From NCBI GenBank assembly GCA_017622875.1, contig JAGAQG010000011.1:1-48609 (forward strand): DNA of 48,609 nucleotides. Direction: 5' to 3'. The notes beneath the pieces were generated by a model. The model searched no databases. It saw only the letters and a program-made list of their open reading frames with translations, and was not told the DNA's origin. The translations under genes were made by a program, and so were the position numbers. Position 1 is the stretch's first letter, and each line of letters begins with the position of its first letter. This DNA is from Lachnospiraceae bacterium. GTDB lineage: Bacteria; Bacillota; Clostridia; Lachnospirales; Lachnospiraceae. Below, in pieces: positions 1-8,555 of this stretch.

Positions 1-40
1 AAAAAATTGAAAATTCAGAAATTTAAGCGAGGATTGAAAA

Positions 41-628
41 ATGACAAGATTGGAACAACAAATAGCATTTATTCTAGAAATCGATAAAGTAAAAAACATT
101 TTTCGTCAGACCCCTCTCTCAGACGGAAATCGAAAGGAAAATGATGCAGAGCATTCCTGGCATATTGCGTTAATGGCGATTTTGCTGAAGGAACATGCAG
201 AGGATGAAGTAGATGTATCAAAAGTGATGACTATGGTGCTTCTCCACGATTTGGTGGAAATTGATGCGGGAGATACATATGCTTATGACTCAGTCGGGAT
301 GCAGAGCAAGCGGGAAAGAGAAGTAAAGGCCGCTGACCGTATATTTGGATTATTACCAGAAGATCAGGGCGCTTATTTTCGAGCCCTCTGGGATGAATTT
401 GAAGCGTATGAGACAGCGGATGCAAAATATGCGCATTTGTTAGACAATTTCCAACCAATGCTGCTCAACGATGCTTCGGACGGTGTTAGCTGGAGAGAGC
501 ATGAAGTGAAAAAGTCTCAGATTTATAAGCGCAACGAAAGAATTGAGGAAACTTCCAAAGTGATTTGGGAGAAGATGCAGGAAGTTGTGGCCAAAAACAT
601 TGCCCTTGGTAATGTAAGGGAGGGATAA
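41..628 (+). CDS. HD-domain hydrolase (YfbR/HDDC2-like, probable 5'-deoxynucleotidase)
   Basis: This 195-residue protein belongs to the HD phosphohydrolase superfamily, in the YfbR/HDDC2-type group that removes phosphate from deoxynucleoside monophosphates. Visible metal-binding elements are EHSWH at residues 37-41 and the HD pair at 69-70 inside LLHDLVEIDAGD, with a further Asp near residue 134 (LLDNFQP). The start ATG follows GCGAGGATTG, a usable ribosome site, and the length is normal for the family. It sits alone at the window edge, directly upstream of the CarD-like gene, which has its own promoter. Family assignment is secure; the substrate is inferred and could be another small phosphoester. 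Confidence 0.8.
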   Translation: MTRLEQQIAFILEIDKVKNIFRQTPLSDGNRKENDAEHSWHIALMAILLKEHAEDEVDVSKVMTMVLLHDLVEIDAGDTYAYDSVGMQSKREREVKAADRIFGLLPEDQGAYFRALWDEFEAYETADAKYAHLLDNFQPMLLNDASDGVSWREHEVKKSQIYKRNERIEETSKVIWEKMQEVVAKNIALGNVREG

Positions 629-657
629 AAATCCTCTTACATTTGAACTTTAAATTG

Positions 658-666
658 TGTTATAAT
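658..666 (+). promoter_or_regulatory. Extended -10 promoter of the CarD-like gene
   Basis: TGTTATAAT is an extended -10 element. A weak -35 (CTTACA, 636-641) lies 19 bases upstream. Predicted transcription start is near 673, so an in-frame upstream start codon at 643 cannot be used and the ATG at 745 is the likely start. Confidence 0.6.
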
Positions 667-744
667 TACCCTAGAAACGTGCTGTTTGCTTTGCAAAACG
701 TAAGACCAGTTTTTGTTTTTTATTCTAAGAAAGACGGTGAAAAA

Positions 745-1260
745 ATGTTTGAAGTGAACGATACAATCATGTATGGAACACAGGGAATTTGTAAAATAGT
801 AGAGATTACAGAAAAAGATTTCATGGGTACAAAAAAAGAGTATTATGTATTAAAACCAATCAGTGATGAAGGGGCTACTCTTTTTGCACCAGTGAATAAT
901 GAAAAAATCGAATCGAAAATGCGCCGTATTTTATCCGAAGAGGAGATTTACGAGTTGATCGAGACGATGCCTTACGAAGAAGGAAACTGGATCCACAATG
1001 AGAATGAGCGTAAGGAGCAATATAAAAAGATTATTGCAGGCGGTGACCGCACAGAATTAATTAGAATGATAAAAGCACTCTATTTCCACAAAAAGGAGCG
1101 AGAGGCAGACGGAAAACATTTGTATCTGTCGGATGAACGCTTTTTTAAAGAAGCAGAGCGTATTTTGTACGACGAGTACCAATATGTATTAAAGATTCGA
1201 AGAGAGGAACTTATGGAGTTCATTTTCAATCGAATTGAAAGTGCGTCGGGAAGCAAATAG
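745..1260 (+). CDS. CarD/CdnL-like transcription regulator
   Basis: The 171-residue protein starts with the CarD/TRCF RNA-polymerase-interacting fold: MFEVNDTIMYGTQGICKIVEI resembles the usual opening of CarD-like proteins, with beta-rich residues 1-60 and a helical C-terminal half rich in charged residues. CarD-family proteins bind the polymerase beta subunit and modulate open-complex stability, often at rRNA and growth-linked promoters. The reading frame extends upstream to 643, but that part overlaps the promoter, so ATG 745 is preferred; its ribosome site (GACGGTGA) is weak. Ends 160 bases before leuS, with a separate promoter and terminator between them. Confidence 0.8.
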   Translation: MFEVNDTIMYGTQGICKIVEITEKDFMGTKKEYYVLKPISDEGATLFAPVNNEKIESKMRRILSEEEIYELIETMPYEEGNWIHNENERKEQYKKIIAGGDRTELIRMIKALYFHKKEREADGKHLYLSDERFFKEAERILYDEYQYVLKIRREELMEFIFNRIESASGSK

Positions 1261-1297
1261 AATGAACAGGAAATATTCGAGGAAAGATAAGGAATTC

Positions 1298-1325
1298 TTG
1301 ACAAATCGGTACGATATGTTACAAT
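1298..1325 (+). promoter_or_regulatory. Sigma-A promoter upstream of leuS
   Basis: TTGACA (1298-1303), 16-base spacer, TACAAT (1320-1325) preceded by TG, giving an extended -10. Predicted start is near 1332. It lies upstream of, not downstream of, the terminator-like hairpin at 1353-1390. Confidence 0.75.
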
Positions 1326-1352
1326 AACAAGAGGTCATTTACGAAGAGTACT

Positions 1353-1390
1353 AAAAACCTTTCGTCTCTTTCGAGACTGAAAGGTTTTTT
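1353..1390 (+). terminator. Intrinsic terminator or attenuator in the leuS leader
   Basis: AAAAACCTTTC plus GTCTC (1353-1368) pairs with GAGAC, a one-base bulge and GAAAGGTTTTT (1373-1389), loop TTTC, followed by T. It could end CarD transcription in both directions. Because a strong promoter starts only about 20 bases upstream, it may also attenuate leuS or end a very short RNA. Confidence 0.7.
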
Positions 1391-1423
1391 CTATTTAATA
1401 AAGCATAAAAGGAGAAATGAGTC

Positions 1424-3850
1424 ATGGCAACAACACCTTACAATCATAAGGCAATTGAAAAAAAATGGCGTGAAAACTGGGAAAAGAATCCAGTCAACGT
1501 CAAAGAAGATGAAAATGGAAAAAGACAAAAATACTACTGCTTGGACATGTTCCCATACCCATCAGGAAATGGTCTCCATGTAGGACATTGGAGAGGTTAC
1601 GTAATCTCTGATGTATGGAGCAGATACAAATTATTACAAAAATACTATATCATTCATCCAATGGGATGGGATGCAATTGGTCTTCCGGCAGAAAACTATG
1701 CGATCAAAATGGGTGTACACCCAGCGATCACAACAGCATCTAACGTTGCGAATATTAAAAAACAGATCAATGAGATTGCAGCTCTTTATGACTGGGATAT
1801 GGAAGTAAACACAACAGATCCTGAATTCTACAAATGGACTCAGTGGATCTTTGTTCAGATGTTCAAGAAAGGTCTTGCATATGAAAAAGAATTCCCAATC
1901 AACTGGTGTCCATCCTGTAAGACAGGTCTTGCAAACGAAGAAGTAGTAAACGGATGCTGCGAACGCTGCGGTTCTACAGTTACTAAGAAAAATCTTCGTC
2001 AGTGGATGTTAAAGATCACAGCTTATGCAGAACGTTTATTAAACGACCTTGATAAGCTTGACTGGCCGGAAAAGGTTAAGAAGATGCAGTCTGACTGGAT
2101 CGGAAAATCTTACGGTGCAGAAGTTGACTTCCCAGTAGAAGGCAGAGAAGAAAAAATCACTGTTTACACAACACGTCCTGATACACTTCATGGCGCTACA
2201 TTCATGGTACTTGCTCCGGAACATCCGATGGCAGCTTCCCTGGCAACAGACGAAACAAGAGAAGCAGTTGAAAAATACATTTTCGATTCTTCCATGAAAT
2301 CCAATGTAGACCGTCTTCAGGACAAAGAAAAAACAGGTGTATTCACAGGAAGCTACGCAATCAACCCATTAAACGGTGCTAAAACACCAATCTGGTTAGC
2401 TGATTACGTACTTGCTGATTATGGTACAGGTGCAATCATGTGTGTACCTGCACATGACGACCGTGACTTTGAATTTGCAAAAAAATTTGATATTCCAATC
2501 ATTCAGGTTATCGCTAAAGACGGCGTAGAAATCGAAAACATGGAAGAAGCTTACACAGACGCATCTGGTACAATGATCAATTCCGGTGACTGGAATGGCA
2601 TGGAATCAGCAGTTCTGAAAAAAGAAGCTCCTGAAATGATCGAAAAAATGGGCTTTGGTAAGAAAAAAGTAAACTACAAGTTACGTGACTGGGTATTCTC
2701 CCGTCAGCGTTACTGGGGTGAACCAATTCCAATCATCCACTGTCCAAACTGCGGTAATGTACCGGTTCCAGAAGATCAGCTTCCACTGAGACTTCCGGAA
2801 GTAGAAAACTACCAGCCAACAGGTACTGGAGAATCTCCACTTGCAGGCATCGAAGAATGGGTAAATACAACATGTCCATGCTGTGGAGCACCTGCAAAAC
2901 GTGAAACAAACACCATGCCACAGTGGGCAGGTTCCTCCTGGTATTTCTTAAGATATGTAGATAACAAGAACTCTGAAGAATTAGTTTCTAAGGAAAAAGC
3001 ACACAAATACTTACCAGTAGATATGTACATTGGTGGTGTTGAACATGCGGTTCTTCATTTATTATATTCTCGTTTCTACACAAAATTCTTATATGATATC
3101 GGAGTTGTAGACTTCGAAGAACCATTCACAAAGCTGTTTAATCAGGGTATGATCACAGGTAAGAATGGTATTAAGATGAGTAAGTCTAAAGGAAACGTTG
3201 TATCTCCTGACGATTTAGTAAGAGATTACGGATGTGACGCTTTAAGACTTTACGAACTTTTCGTTGGACCACCAGAACTGGATGCAGAATGGGATGACAG
3301 AGGTATCGACGGTGTATATCGTTTCCTCAACCGTTTCTGGAACCTGGTTATGGACAACAAAGATAAGAACACAGCAGAAACAAAAGAATCTGTAAAACTT
3401 CGTCATAAGATGATCTTCGAAATCTCTCAGAGATTCCAGAACTTCAGCTTAAATACCGTAGTTTCCGGTTTCATGGAATACAACAATAAGATGATCGATA
3501 TGGCAAAACGTGAAGGCGGTATCGACAAAGCTACTTTAGAAGCAGCAGTTCTCATGCTCGCTCCATTTGCTCCACATATCAGTGAAGAGCTCTGGGAAGC
3601 ATTAGGTCATGATACAAGTGTATTTGCACATGGCTGGCCGGAGCATGACGAAGAAGCTATGAAAGACGATGAAGTTGAAATCGCTGTTCAGATCAATGGT
3701 AAGACAAAAGCAGTTCTTTCTATCCCGGCTGATATGTCTAAAGAAGATGCCATTGCAGCAGGTAAAGAACTCATTGCGTCTAAGATCAACGGAACGATCG
3801 TGAAGGAAATCTATGTTCCAAAACGTATTGTTAACATCGTTGTGAAATAG
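1424..3850 (+). CDS. leuS: Leucyl-tRNA synthetase
   Basis: This class I aminoacyl-tRNA synthetase charges tRNA-Leu. The HIGH-type motif is HVGH at residues 52-55, and KMSKS is at 584-588. A Zn-knuckle pair CPSC/CERC lies near residues 165-185 and a second CPNC/CPCC set lies after residue 440; the CP1 editing domain lies between (TTRPDTLHGATF, DYGTGAIMCVPAHDDRD). The 808 residues match the bacterial family. ATG 1424 has AGGAG at 1409-1413. Codon use is strongly biased to A-ending and favoured codons, as in highly expressed genes. No T-box leader is present, although many Firmicute leuS genes have one; only the short hairpin leader is seen. Confidence 0.97.
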   Translation: MATTPYNHKAIEKKWRENWEKNPVNVKEDENGKRQKYYCLDMFPYPSGNGLHVGHWRGYVISDVWSRYKLLQKYYIIHPMGWDAIGLPAENYAIKMGVHPAITTASNVANIKKQINEIAALYDWDMEVNTTDPEFYKWTQWIFVQMFKKGLAYEKEFPINWCPSCKTGLANEEVVNGCCERCGSTVTKKNLRQWMLKITAYAERLLNDLDKLDWPEKVKKMQSDWIGKSYGAEVDFPVEGREEKITVYTTRPDTLHGATFMVLAPEHPMAASLATDETREAVEKYIFDSSMKSNVDRLQDKEKTGVFTGSYAINPLNGAKTPIWLADYVLADYGTGAIMCVPAHDDRDFEFAKKFDIPIIQVIAKDGVEIENMEEAYTDASGTMINSGDWNGMESAVLKKEAPEMIEKMGFGKKKVNYKLRDWVFSRQRYWGEPIPIIHCPNCGNVPVPEDQLPLRLPEVENYQPTGTGESPLAGIEEWVNTTCPCCGAPAKRETNTMPQWAGSSWYFLRYVDNKNSEELVSKEKAHKYLPVDMYIGGVEHAVLHLLYSRFYTKFLYDIGVVDFEEPFTKLFNQGMITGKNGIKMSKSKGNVVSPDDLVRDYGCDALRLYELFVGPPELDAEWDDRGIDGVYRFLNRFWNLVMDNKDKNTAETKESVKLRHKMIFEISQRFQNFSLNTVVSGFMEYNNKMIDMAKREGGIDKATLEAAVLMLAPFAPHISEELWEALGHDTSVFAHGWPEHDEEAMKDDEVEIAVQINGKTKAVLSIPADMSKEDAIAAGKELIASKINGTIVKEIYVPKRIVNIVVK

Positions 3851-3873
3851 TTTTTGCTGGACAGAAGAAAAAT

Positions 3874-5127
3874 ATGAATCATATGAAAGAAATAATCAGA
3901 CTCTCCCTCGGGAGAGTCTTGATTTTGGTTAAGTGGATAGTATTTGCAGGAGTCACAGGAGTTGCATTGGGAGTAGTAGGTGCTTATTTTGCAAGAAGCA
4001 TCAGCTTTGTTACAGAGCTTCGTGCCAATCATCCGTGGATCCTTTATTTATTGCCGTTCCTTGGACTGCTCATTGTTTTTATCTATCAGTTTGAAAAACA
4101 GGGCGGCGGAACGAACCTCGTATTGGAATCTGTAAGAGAGGGAAAACGTATTCCATTCAGAATGGCACCGATGATCTTCATTTCCACAGTATTGACCCAT
4201 CTGGGCGGCGGTTCTGCAGGCCGTGAAGGTGCAGCGCTGCAGCTTGGCGGAAGTATTGCAGTGAAGATCGGAGAAATATTCCGTATTTCTGAGGAAAAGA
4301 AGAAAATCATGATCATGTGCGGTATGGCAGCCGGGTTTTCAGCACTTTTTGGAACACCGCTGGCAGCTACCGTTTTTGCCATTGAAGTGGTAACGGTTGG
4401 TGTTGTACAGTATTCGGCGCTGGTTCCGTGTACCATTGCCTCACTGACAGCATTTGAAGTTGCAAAGCTTTGCGGCGGCCATGCGGAGAGTTTTCTGGTA
4501 ACAGGAATTCCGGAATTTACTCTTGGAAGCGCGTTAAAGATTGCTCTGCTTGCATTTTTATGTGCGGCACTGAGTATTTTGTTCTGCAAAACTCTTCATA
4601 GCGCAGAACATTTGTATAAGAAATACATAAAAAATCCATACCTTCGCATTTTTGTGGGTGGTGTTCTGGTTATTTTACTGGCTAAGATTCTTGGAACCAC
4701 GGACTATCTGGGCGGCGGTATGAATATCGTAGAAAGAGCTGTGGAAGGTGAAGTTGCTCCAGCGGCATTTGTCCTAAAACTGATCTTTACAGCGCTTACG
4801 TTAGGCGCTGGATTTAAAGGCGGAGAGATTGTACCTACTTTATTCGTGGGTTCCACATTCGGATGTCTGTTTGGACAGATTATTGGATTTTCGCCGTCGT
4901 TATGTGCGGCTTGCGGCATGATCGCGTTGTTTAGTGCAGTGACGAACAGCCCGTTGGCATCTTTAGTACTCGGGTTTGAATTATTTGGATTTGAAGGTAT
5001 GGCATTTTATCTGATTGCTATTTCCGTAGGATACATGGAATCAGGATACTATGGACTGTATCATAGCCAGACTGTGAAATATTCTAAGACTGAACCGGAG
5101 AAGATTAATCAGAAAGTAAAAGAATAG
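3874..5127 (+). CDS. ClC-family chloride channel or H+/Cl- exchanger
   Basis: A 417-residue integral membrane protein of the voltage-gated chloride channel family, with about ten hydrophobic segments. The selectivity-filter motif is GGGSAGREG (residues 111-119), whose Glu118 matches the gating glutamate of the E. coli exchanger, and a second filter motif is GFKGGEIVP (313-321). The gating Glu is kept; whether it is channel or antiporter cannot be decided by eye, and fluoride export is unlikely because CLC-F motifs differ. The start ATG has only a weak ribosome site and may be translationally linked to leuS, 23 bases upstream. A GC-rich inverted repeat lies inside its first codons (see findings). 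Confidence 0.9.
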   Translation: MNHMKEIIRLSLGRVLILVKWIVFAGVTGVALGVVGAYFARSISFVTELRANHPWILYLLPFLGLLIVFIYQFEKQGGGTNLVLESVREGKRIPFRMAPMIFISTVLTHLGGGSAGREGAALQLGGSIAVKIGEIFRISEEKKKIMIMCGMAAGFSALFGTPLAATVFAIEVVTVGVVQYSALVPCTIASLTAFEVAKLCGGHAESFLVTGIPEFTLGSALKIALLAFLCAALSILFCKTLHSAEHLYKKYIKNPYLRIFVGGVLVILLAKILGTTDYLGGGMNIVERAVEGEVAPAAFVLKLIFTALTLGAGFKGGEIVPTLFVGSTFGCLFGQIIGFSPSLCAACGMIALFSAVTNSPLASLVLGFELFGFEGMAFYLIAISVGYMESGYYGLYHSQTVKYSKTEPEKINQKVKE

Positions 5128-5139
5128 TATGAAAAAAAT

Positions 5140-5164
5140 GGGGTTCCGAATTTTTCGGAACCCC
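5140..5164. terminator. Bidirectional terminator between ClC and the antiporter
   Basis: GGGGTTCCGAA (5140-5150), loop TTT, TTCGGAACCCC (5154-5164). There is a T-rich tract on the right and an A tract on the left, so the hairpin serves both convergent genes. Confidence 0.85.
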
Positions 5165-5181
5165 ACAAGTTTTTATGTGAG

Positions 5182-6477
5182 TTATTTATCGTTTTTTCCT
5201 GCAGCAGCAAGTTTGTTCTGACGACGATTTTTAACATGCTCTGGCATTGGAACAATTTCTCCGGCTTTCATAAGAGCATTTCTTGTGAGCAATGGTCCTA
5301 CAAGCTCGTAAATCAATACTGCGAAGAGTGTAATATTACGAATCAGATTTCCCTGATCACCAAGCTGCATTGCTGTAGCACACATACCCAAAGCAACACC
5401 AGCCTGTGGGAAAAGTGTAATACCTAAGTATTTGCAAATCTGAGGTGCGCAGTGTGTAGCTTTCGCACTGAGACGTGCACCATAGTATTTTCCGAGGCAG
5501 CGGAAAATGATATAAATGATACCGATAAATACGATTGCAGCATCTTTGAATACAGAAAGCTGAAGTTCTGCACCGCTGATTACGAAGAATAATGCAAGCA
5601 GTGGAGAAGACCATTTATCGGATCTTTCCATAATATCTTCAGATAATGGACAGATATTACAAAATACTGTACCGAGCATCATACATACAAGTAATGATGA
5701 AAAGCTGATGTGGAATGGTCCAACATGGAAATCCATCATGGAAAGGGATGCAGCTAAAAATACGAGTGCGATTGTCATGTTCAGACGGTTTGTATTTGAG
5801 TTGAACATTTTTTCCAACTGTGTTAAGAGCCATCCTAAAACTGCACCGAGTACTAAGGATGCAGCGATTTCCAGCAGCGGATTTACAATGATGGAAATAA
5901 GATCAACGCTTCCGCTTACCAGTGATTTTGCAATACCAAAGGATACCGCGAATACAATCAGACCTACAGCATCATCCAATGCAACGATTGGAAGAAGGAG
6001 TCTGGTCAGTGGTCCATCTGCTTTATACTGGCGAACAACCATTAATGTAGCGGCCGGAGCTGTTGCGGTTGCGATAGCACCTAATGTGATCAACTGAGCT
6101 ACAGAAAGCTTGTCCGGCATGATCAGATGCACAACAAAGAGTGCAGCATCTACTAAAATAGTAGCGACCAGTGCCTGAAAAATACCGATAACAAATGCCT
6201 GTTTACCGGTTTTCTTGAGTTCTTCCAGACGGAATTCGCTTCCGATGGAGAAGGCAATAAATGCCAAAGCGACTTCGGAAATCAAAGATAATTTGGAAGC
6301 GGCCTCTTCCGAAACGATGCCGAGTCCGTTTATGTGTAATGCACCGAGAAAATAAGGTCCGATTAAAACACCTGCGATCAGATAAGCTGTTACTGAAGGA
6401 AGTTTAAAAGGCTTAAATACTCGGGTCATGAGCAGTCCTGCGAGAACTGCAATTGATACAGATAATAATACTGTCAT
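5182..6477 (-). CDS. CPA2-family monovalent cation:proton antiporter
   Basis: The membrane protein (431 residues from the chosen start) has the Na+/H+ exchanger fold: an early PSVTAYLIAGVLIGP helix, GSEFRLEEL after the fifth segment, and an ATAPAATLMVVRQY plus ALDDAVGLIVF stretch carrying the acidic residues typical of KefB/NhaS-like antiporters. No C-terminal RCK/TrkA-N domain is present; the tail is short and basic (KNRRQNKL), so this is the minimal form. The sigma-A promoter at 6519-6547 would start RNA near 6512, so the upstream in-frame Met at 6519 is excluded. AGGAGG at 6490-6495 serves ATG 6477 (spacing 12) or ATG 6486 (spacing 3). Ion specificity is unknown. Confidence 0.85.
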   Translation of the reverse strand: MTVLLSVSIAVLAGLLMTRVFKPFKLPSVTAYLIAGVLIGPYFLGALHINGLGIVSEEAASKLSLISEVALAFIAFSIGSEFRLEELKKTGKQAFVIGIFQALVATILVDAALFVVHLIMPDKLSVAQLITLGAIATATAPAATLMVVRQYKADGPLTRLLLPIVALDDAVGLIVFAVSFGIAKSLVSGSVDLISIIVNPLLEIAASLVLGAVLGWLLTQLEKMFNSNTNRLNMTIALVFLAASLSMMDFHVGPFHISFSSLLVCMMLGTVFCNICPLSEDIMERSDKWSSPLLALFFVISGAELQLSVFKDAAIVFIGIIYIIFRCLGKYYGARLSAKATHCAPQICKYLGITLFPQAGVALGMCATAMQLGDQGNLIRNITLFAVLIYELVGPLLTRNALMKAGEIVPMPEHVKNRRQNKLAAAGKNDK

Positions 6478-6518
6478 TCTTATCATAATCCTCCTATCAT
6501 ATAACTTTGCCATCCGCA

Positions 6519-6547
6519 ATTATAGCCCTCAGTTTTTTGAATTTCAA
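6519..6547 (-). promoter_or_regulatory. Sigma-A promoter of the antiporter gene
   Basis: On the minus strand: TTGAAA (6542-6547), 17-base spacer, TATAAT (6519-6524). Start predicted near 6512. Confidence 0.75.
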
Positions 6548-6684
6548 TAGAAATTTATAAATTTTACTAAAATTTAATTTGACAATCAAAATAATTTTAC
6601 TTTTTGCATTGAAGTCCATACGAAAAGTCTTTAGATAATTTGTTGGTTTTGTTTGGATTTGTGTGGGAAAATGTCTGAAATCGG

Positions 6685-6713
6685 TTGACTTATATAGGAG
6701 AATTTACTATAAT
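6685..6713 (+). promoter_or_regulatory. Sigma-A promoter of the PduO-like gene
   Basis: TTGACT (6685-6690), 17-base spacer, TATAAT (6708-6713). The predicted start near 6720 leaves a leader of about 30 bases, too short for a cobalamin riboswitch. Confidence 0.8.
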
Positions 6714-6750
6714 ATTTATAGTTATGAACACTATGAGAAGGGAGTCCGGC

Positions 6751-7803
6751 ATGGAAATGTTCACAGGCAGCGGAGACCGCGGTATGACCAGTTTAAAACG
6801 TGATAGAAATGTATCTAAAGCTGATGATCGTATCCAGGCAATCGGTGAGATTGAAGATCTGATTACTCATATCGGTATGATCAAGCTTCATGCGGATGAT
6901 TCATCCCTGAAGGCAGATTTGGAAAAGATTCAGAGAAACCTTCTCATTTGTATCGAAGGTATCAATGATCCTTATCATAAAGACTATAAGATCAGTGAAG
7001 AAGACGTAAAGATTCTGGCAGAGAAAACAGCTGCATTAAAGGAATCTTATCCGGTGACTGCTTACGAACCGCTTCCAGGCGGTTGTGAAGCATCTCTTCG
7101 CATTGATATGGCAAGAAGTGTAGCTAGACGCGCGGAACGCTGGCTTACTTCTTCTGATAAAAAGTATGGCGGACAGCCTGCGAGAAAGCAGTATATGAAT
7201 CTGCTTGGAGACTATTTGTATGCGCTTGCAAGATACACAGATTATGTGGATGCCAAAAAGCCAACACAACCTGTGACAGTGCAGCCAGCTGTATCTACAT
7301 CAGTAAGACCGGTTAATGAAAAGGTTCCAGTGATGGAATTGACAAAAGAAATTGTGGTACAGGAAGTATTAAAGAGAATTCAGACGATGGACAGAGTAAC
7401 TCTTGAGATTGCAAAAAAACTGATTGAGAAAATCGAAGGATATGCCACTAGCGTTGGCAAGAAAGCAGTCATTGCAGTATGTGGGCCAGATGGCAATCCG
7501 ATTGCGGTACATGTGATGGATGGAGCCTTTTTAGTAAGCTTTGACGTGGCTGTAAAGAAAGCTTATACAGCGGTTTCTGTAAAGATGTCTACCATGGAGC
7601 TTGGAAAGCTTGTTCAGCCGGGACAGACTTTTGCAGGACTGGAACAGATCGAAAAAGATAAGTTGGTATTCTTTGGCGGCGGTGTTCCATTATTTGCGGG
7701 AGACAAACTTGTCGGTGGACTTGGTGTCAGCGGTGGTACAGGTGAAGAAGATGATGATATTGCACAGTATGCACTGAGTGTATTTGAGGAATGTTGTAAG
7801 TAA
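6751..7803 (+). CDS. PduO-like two-domain protein (adenosyltransferase-like plus heme-binding/GlcG-type domain)
   Basis: The 350-residue protein resembles PduO. Residues about 1-185 follow the ATP:cob(I)alamin adenosyltransferase fold: the P-loop-like FTGSGDRGMTSL near the N-terminus, the helix motif ARSVARRAERWL, and YMNLLGDYLYALARY near the domain end. Residues about 220-350 form the PduO C-terminal/GlcG-type domain, which binds heme in PduO (DGNPIAVHVMDGA, VKKAYTAVSVKMSTMELG, GGGVPLFAGDKLVGGLGVSGG). Two usually conserved adenosyltransferase blocks are altered: GEIEDL replaces the usual GTVDEL, and NLLGD replaces NRLSD, so activity is doubtful. ATG 6751 has AAGGGAG (6738-6744) at a spacing of 6; the longer frame upstream runs through the promoter. 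No pdu or eut genes are nearby. Confidence 0.75.
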   Translation: MEMFTGSGDRGMTSLKRDRNVSKADDRIQAIGEIEDLITHIGMIKLHADDSSLKADLEKIQRNLLICIEGINDPYHKDYKISEEDVKILAEKTAALKESYPVTAYEPLPGGCEASLRIDMARSVARRAERWLTSSDKKYGGQPARKQYMNLLGDYLYALARYTDYVDAKKPTQPVTVQPAVSTSVRPVNEKVPVMELTKEIVVQEVLKRIQTMDRVTLEIAKKLIEKIEGYATSVGKKAVIAVCGPDGNPIAVHVMDGAFLVSFDVAVKKAYTAVSVKMSTMELGKLVQPGQTFAGLEQIEKDKLVFFGGGVPLFAGDKLVGGLGVSGGTGEEDDDIAQYALSVFEECCK

Positions 7804-7821
7804 TACATATTGAAATGATTT

Positions 7822-7850
7822 GAGGATATCCAAAAGGATATCCTCTTTTT
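7822..7850 (+). terminator. Terminator after the PduO-like gene
   Basis: GAGGATATCC (7822-7831), loop AAAA, GGATATCCTC (7836-7845), then TTTTT. Confidence 0.9.
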
Positions 7851-7876
7851 GCGTGTGAAAATGAAAAAGAAACTCG

Positions 7877-8167
7877 TTACATTTTGTTTCGGGATAAGAC
7901 GTTTCTGGCAAAATCAATGGTCTGATTCATCTGCTGGATTTCCTGTTCGCTTTTTCCTTCTTTTAAAATAGAAAATAAAATTTCAAATTCCGCAGGAGAA
8001 AAGGAAATATTCTGTTTTCTGGCACTGGTCATGGCTGCCATCAAAACAGGCATGATTTCCTGCTCGGATTTTCCTTCTATCTTTTCTGAAATTTTCGTAA
8101 GTAGAAATACTTTTTTAGGATCCATGCCGGCCAGCGCCGGATGGTTCTTCCACGTAGGTAAACTCAT
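7877..8167 (-). CDS. Hypothetical protein with repeated GKSEQEI helix motif
   Basis: Function not recognised. The 96-residue, mostly helical protein contains a motif twice: EGKSEQEIMPVL near residue 32 and EGKSEQEIQQMN near residue 72, in keeping with two similar helical units. It is the last gene of the minus-strand trio and overlaps the end of the preceding gene by 53 bases in another frame. The first ATG (8167) has AAGGAAG at long spacing. An internal ATG (8125), inside the last codons of the upstream gene, lacks a ribosome site, so translational coupling is likely either way. The sigma-K-like promoter of the trio suggests a role late in sporulation, which is inference. Confidence 0.6.
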   Translation of the reverse strand: MSLPTWKNHPALAGMDPKKVFLLTKISEKIEGKSEQEIMPVLMAAMTSARKQNISFSPAEFEILFSILKEGKSEQEIQQMNQTIDFARNVLSRNKM

Positions 8168-8555
8168 CGACTAAATCGCTTCCTTCCATCATTTTTTGCA
8201 TGGAGCTTATATCTGGCATGGAGAATCCGCTGCCGCCAAAAAGAGATGCCATGGAGGCAAGAGGATTTTGCGGGGCGGAGGATTGGGAGGCTCCGGAGGA
8301 GGGAGCTGCGCCAAAATCTTCAAACATTTTAAAGAGTGCCTGATATTCGTCCATGTGATTCATCATATTCTGAACCATCTCAAAAGTATGCATAAATTCC
8401 AGCAATTGAAGATACATGGAAATCAACCGCTGGATATGTAAAGGAAAATAGGGAAGAAATAATTTGAGGGTTTCTATGAGAGACGAGTTGCTTCCAAGGC
8501 AAGAAGGGCATCCGAAGATGCCCCCTAGACCATTCCCAAAAGGATTAGCAGCCAC
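8115..8555 (-). CDS. Hypothetical protein, helical core with Gly/Ser/Ala-rich C-terminal part
   Basis: Not recognised. From GTG 8555 it has 146 residues. It begins with a short Gly-rich NPFGNGLGGIFG segment and a CPSC pair, then an amphipathic helical core (LKLFLPYFPLHIQRLISMYL, then MVQNMMNHMDEY) and a low-complexity tail rich in Ser, Ala and Met. GTG 8555 is chosen because GGAG (8562-8565) lies six bases before it; the frame stays open to a GTG at 8603, but that one has no ribosome site. The start overlaps the last codons of the Cys/Gly-rich gene by 11 bases, and the end overlaps the next gene, so the three are probably co-translated. Start assignment is uncertain. Confidence 0.55.
   Translation of the reverse strand: MAANPFGNGLGGIFGCPSCLGSNSSLIETLKLFLPYFPLHIQRLISMYLQLLEFMHTFEMVQNMMNHMDEYQALFKMFEDFGAAPSSGASQSSAPQNPLASMASLFGGSGFSMPDISSMQKMMEGSDLVDEFTYVEEPSGAGRHGS

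Noticed and set aside
643-744. N-terminal extension of the CarD-like protein
   Set aside because: It overlaps the -10 of the gene's promoter and lacks family similarity.
1326-1423. T-box riboswitch for leuS
   Set aside because: The leader is under 100 bases and lacks the T-box core and a specifier stem; only a simple hairpin is present.
6714-6750. Cobalamin riboswitch for the PduO-like gene
   Set aside because: The predicted leader is about 30 bases; no room for the aptamer.
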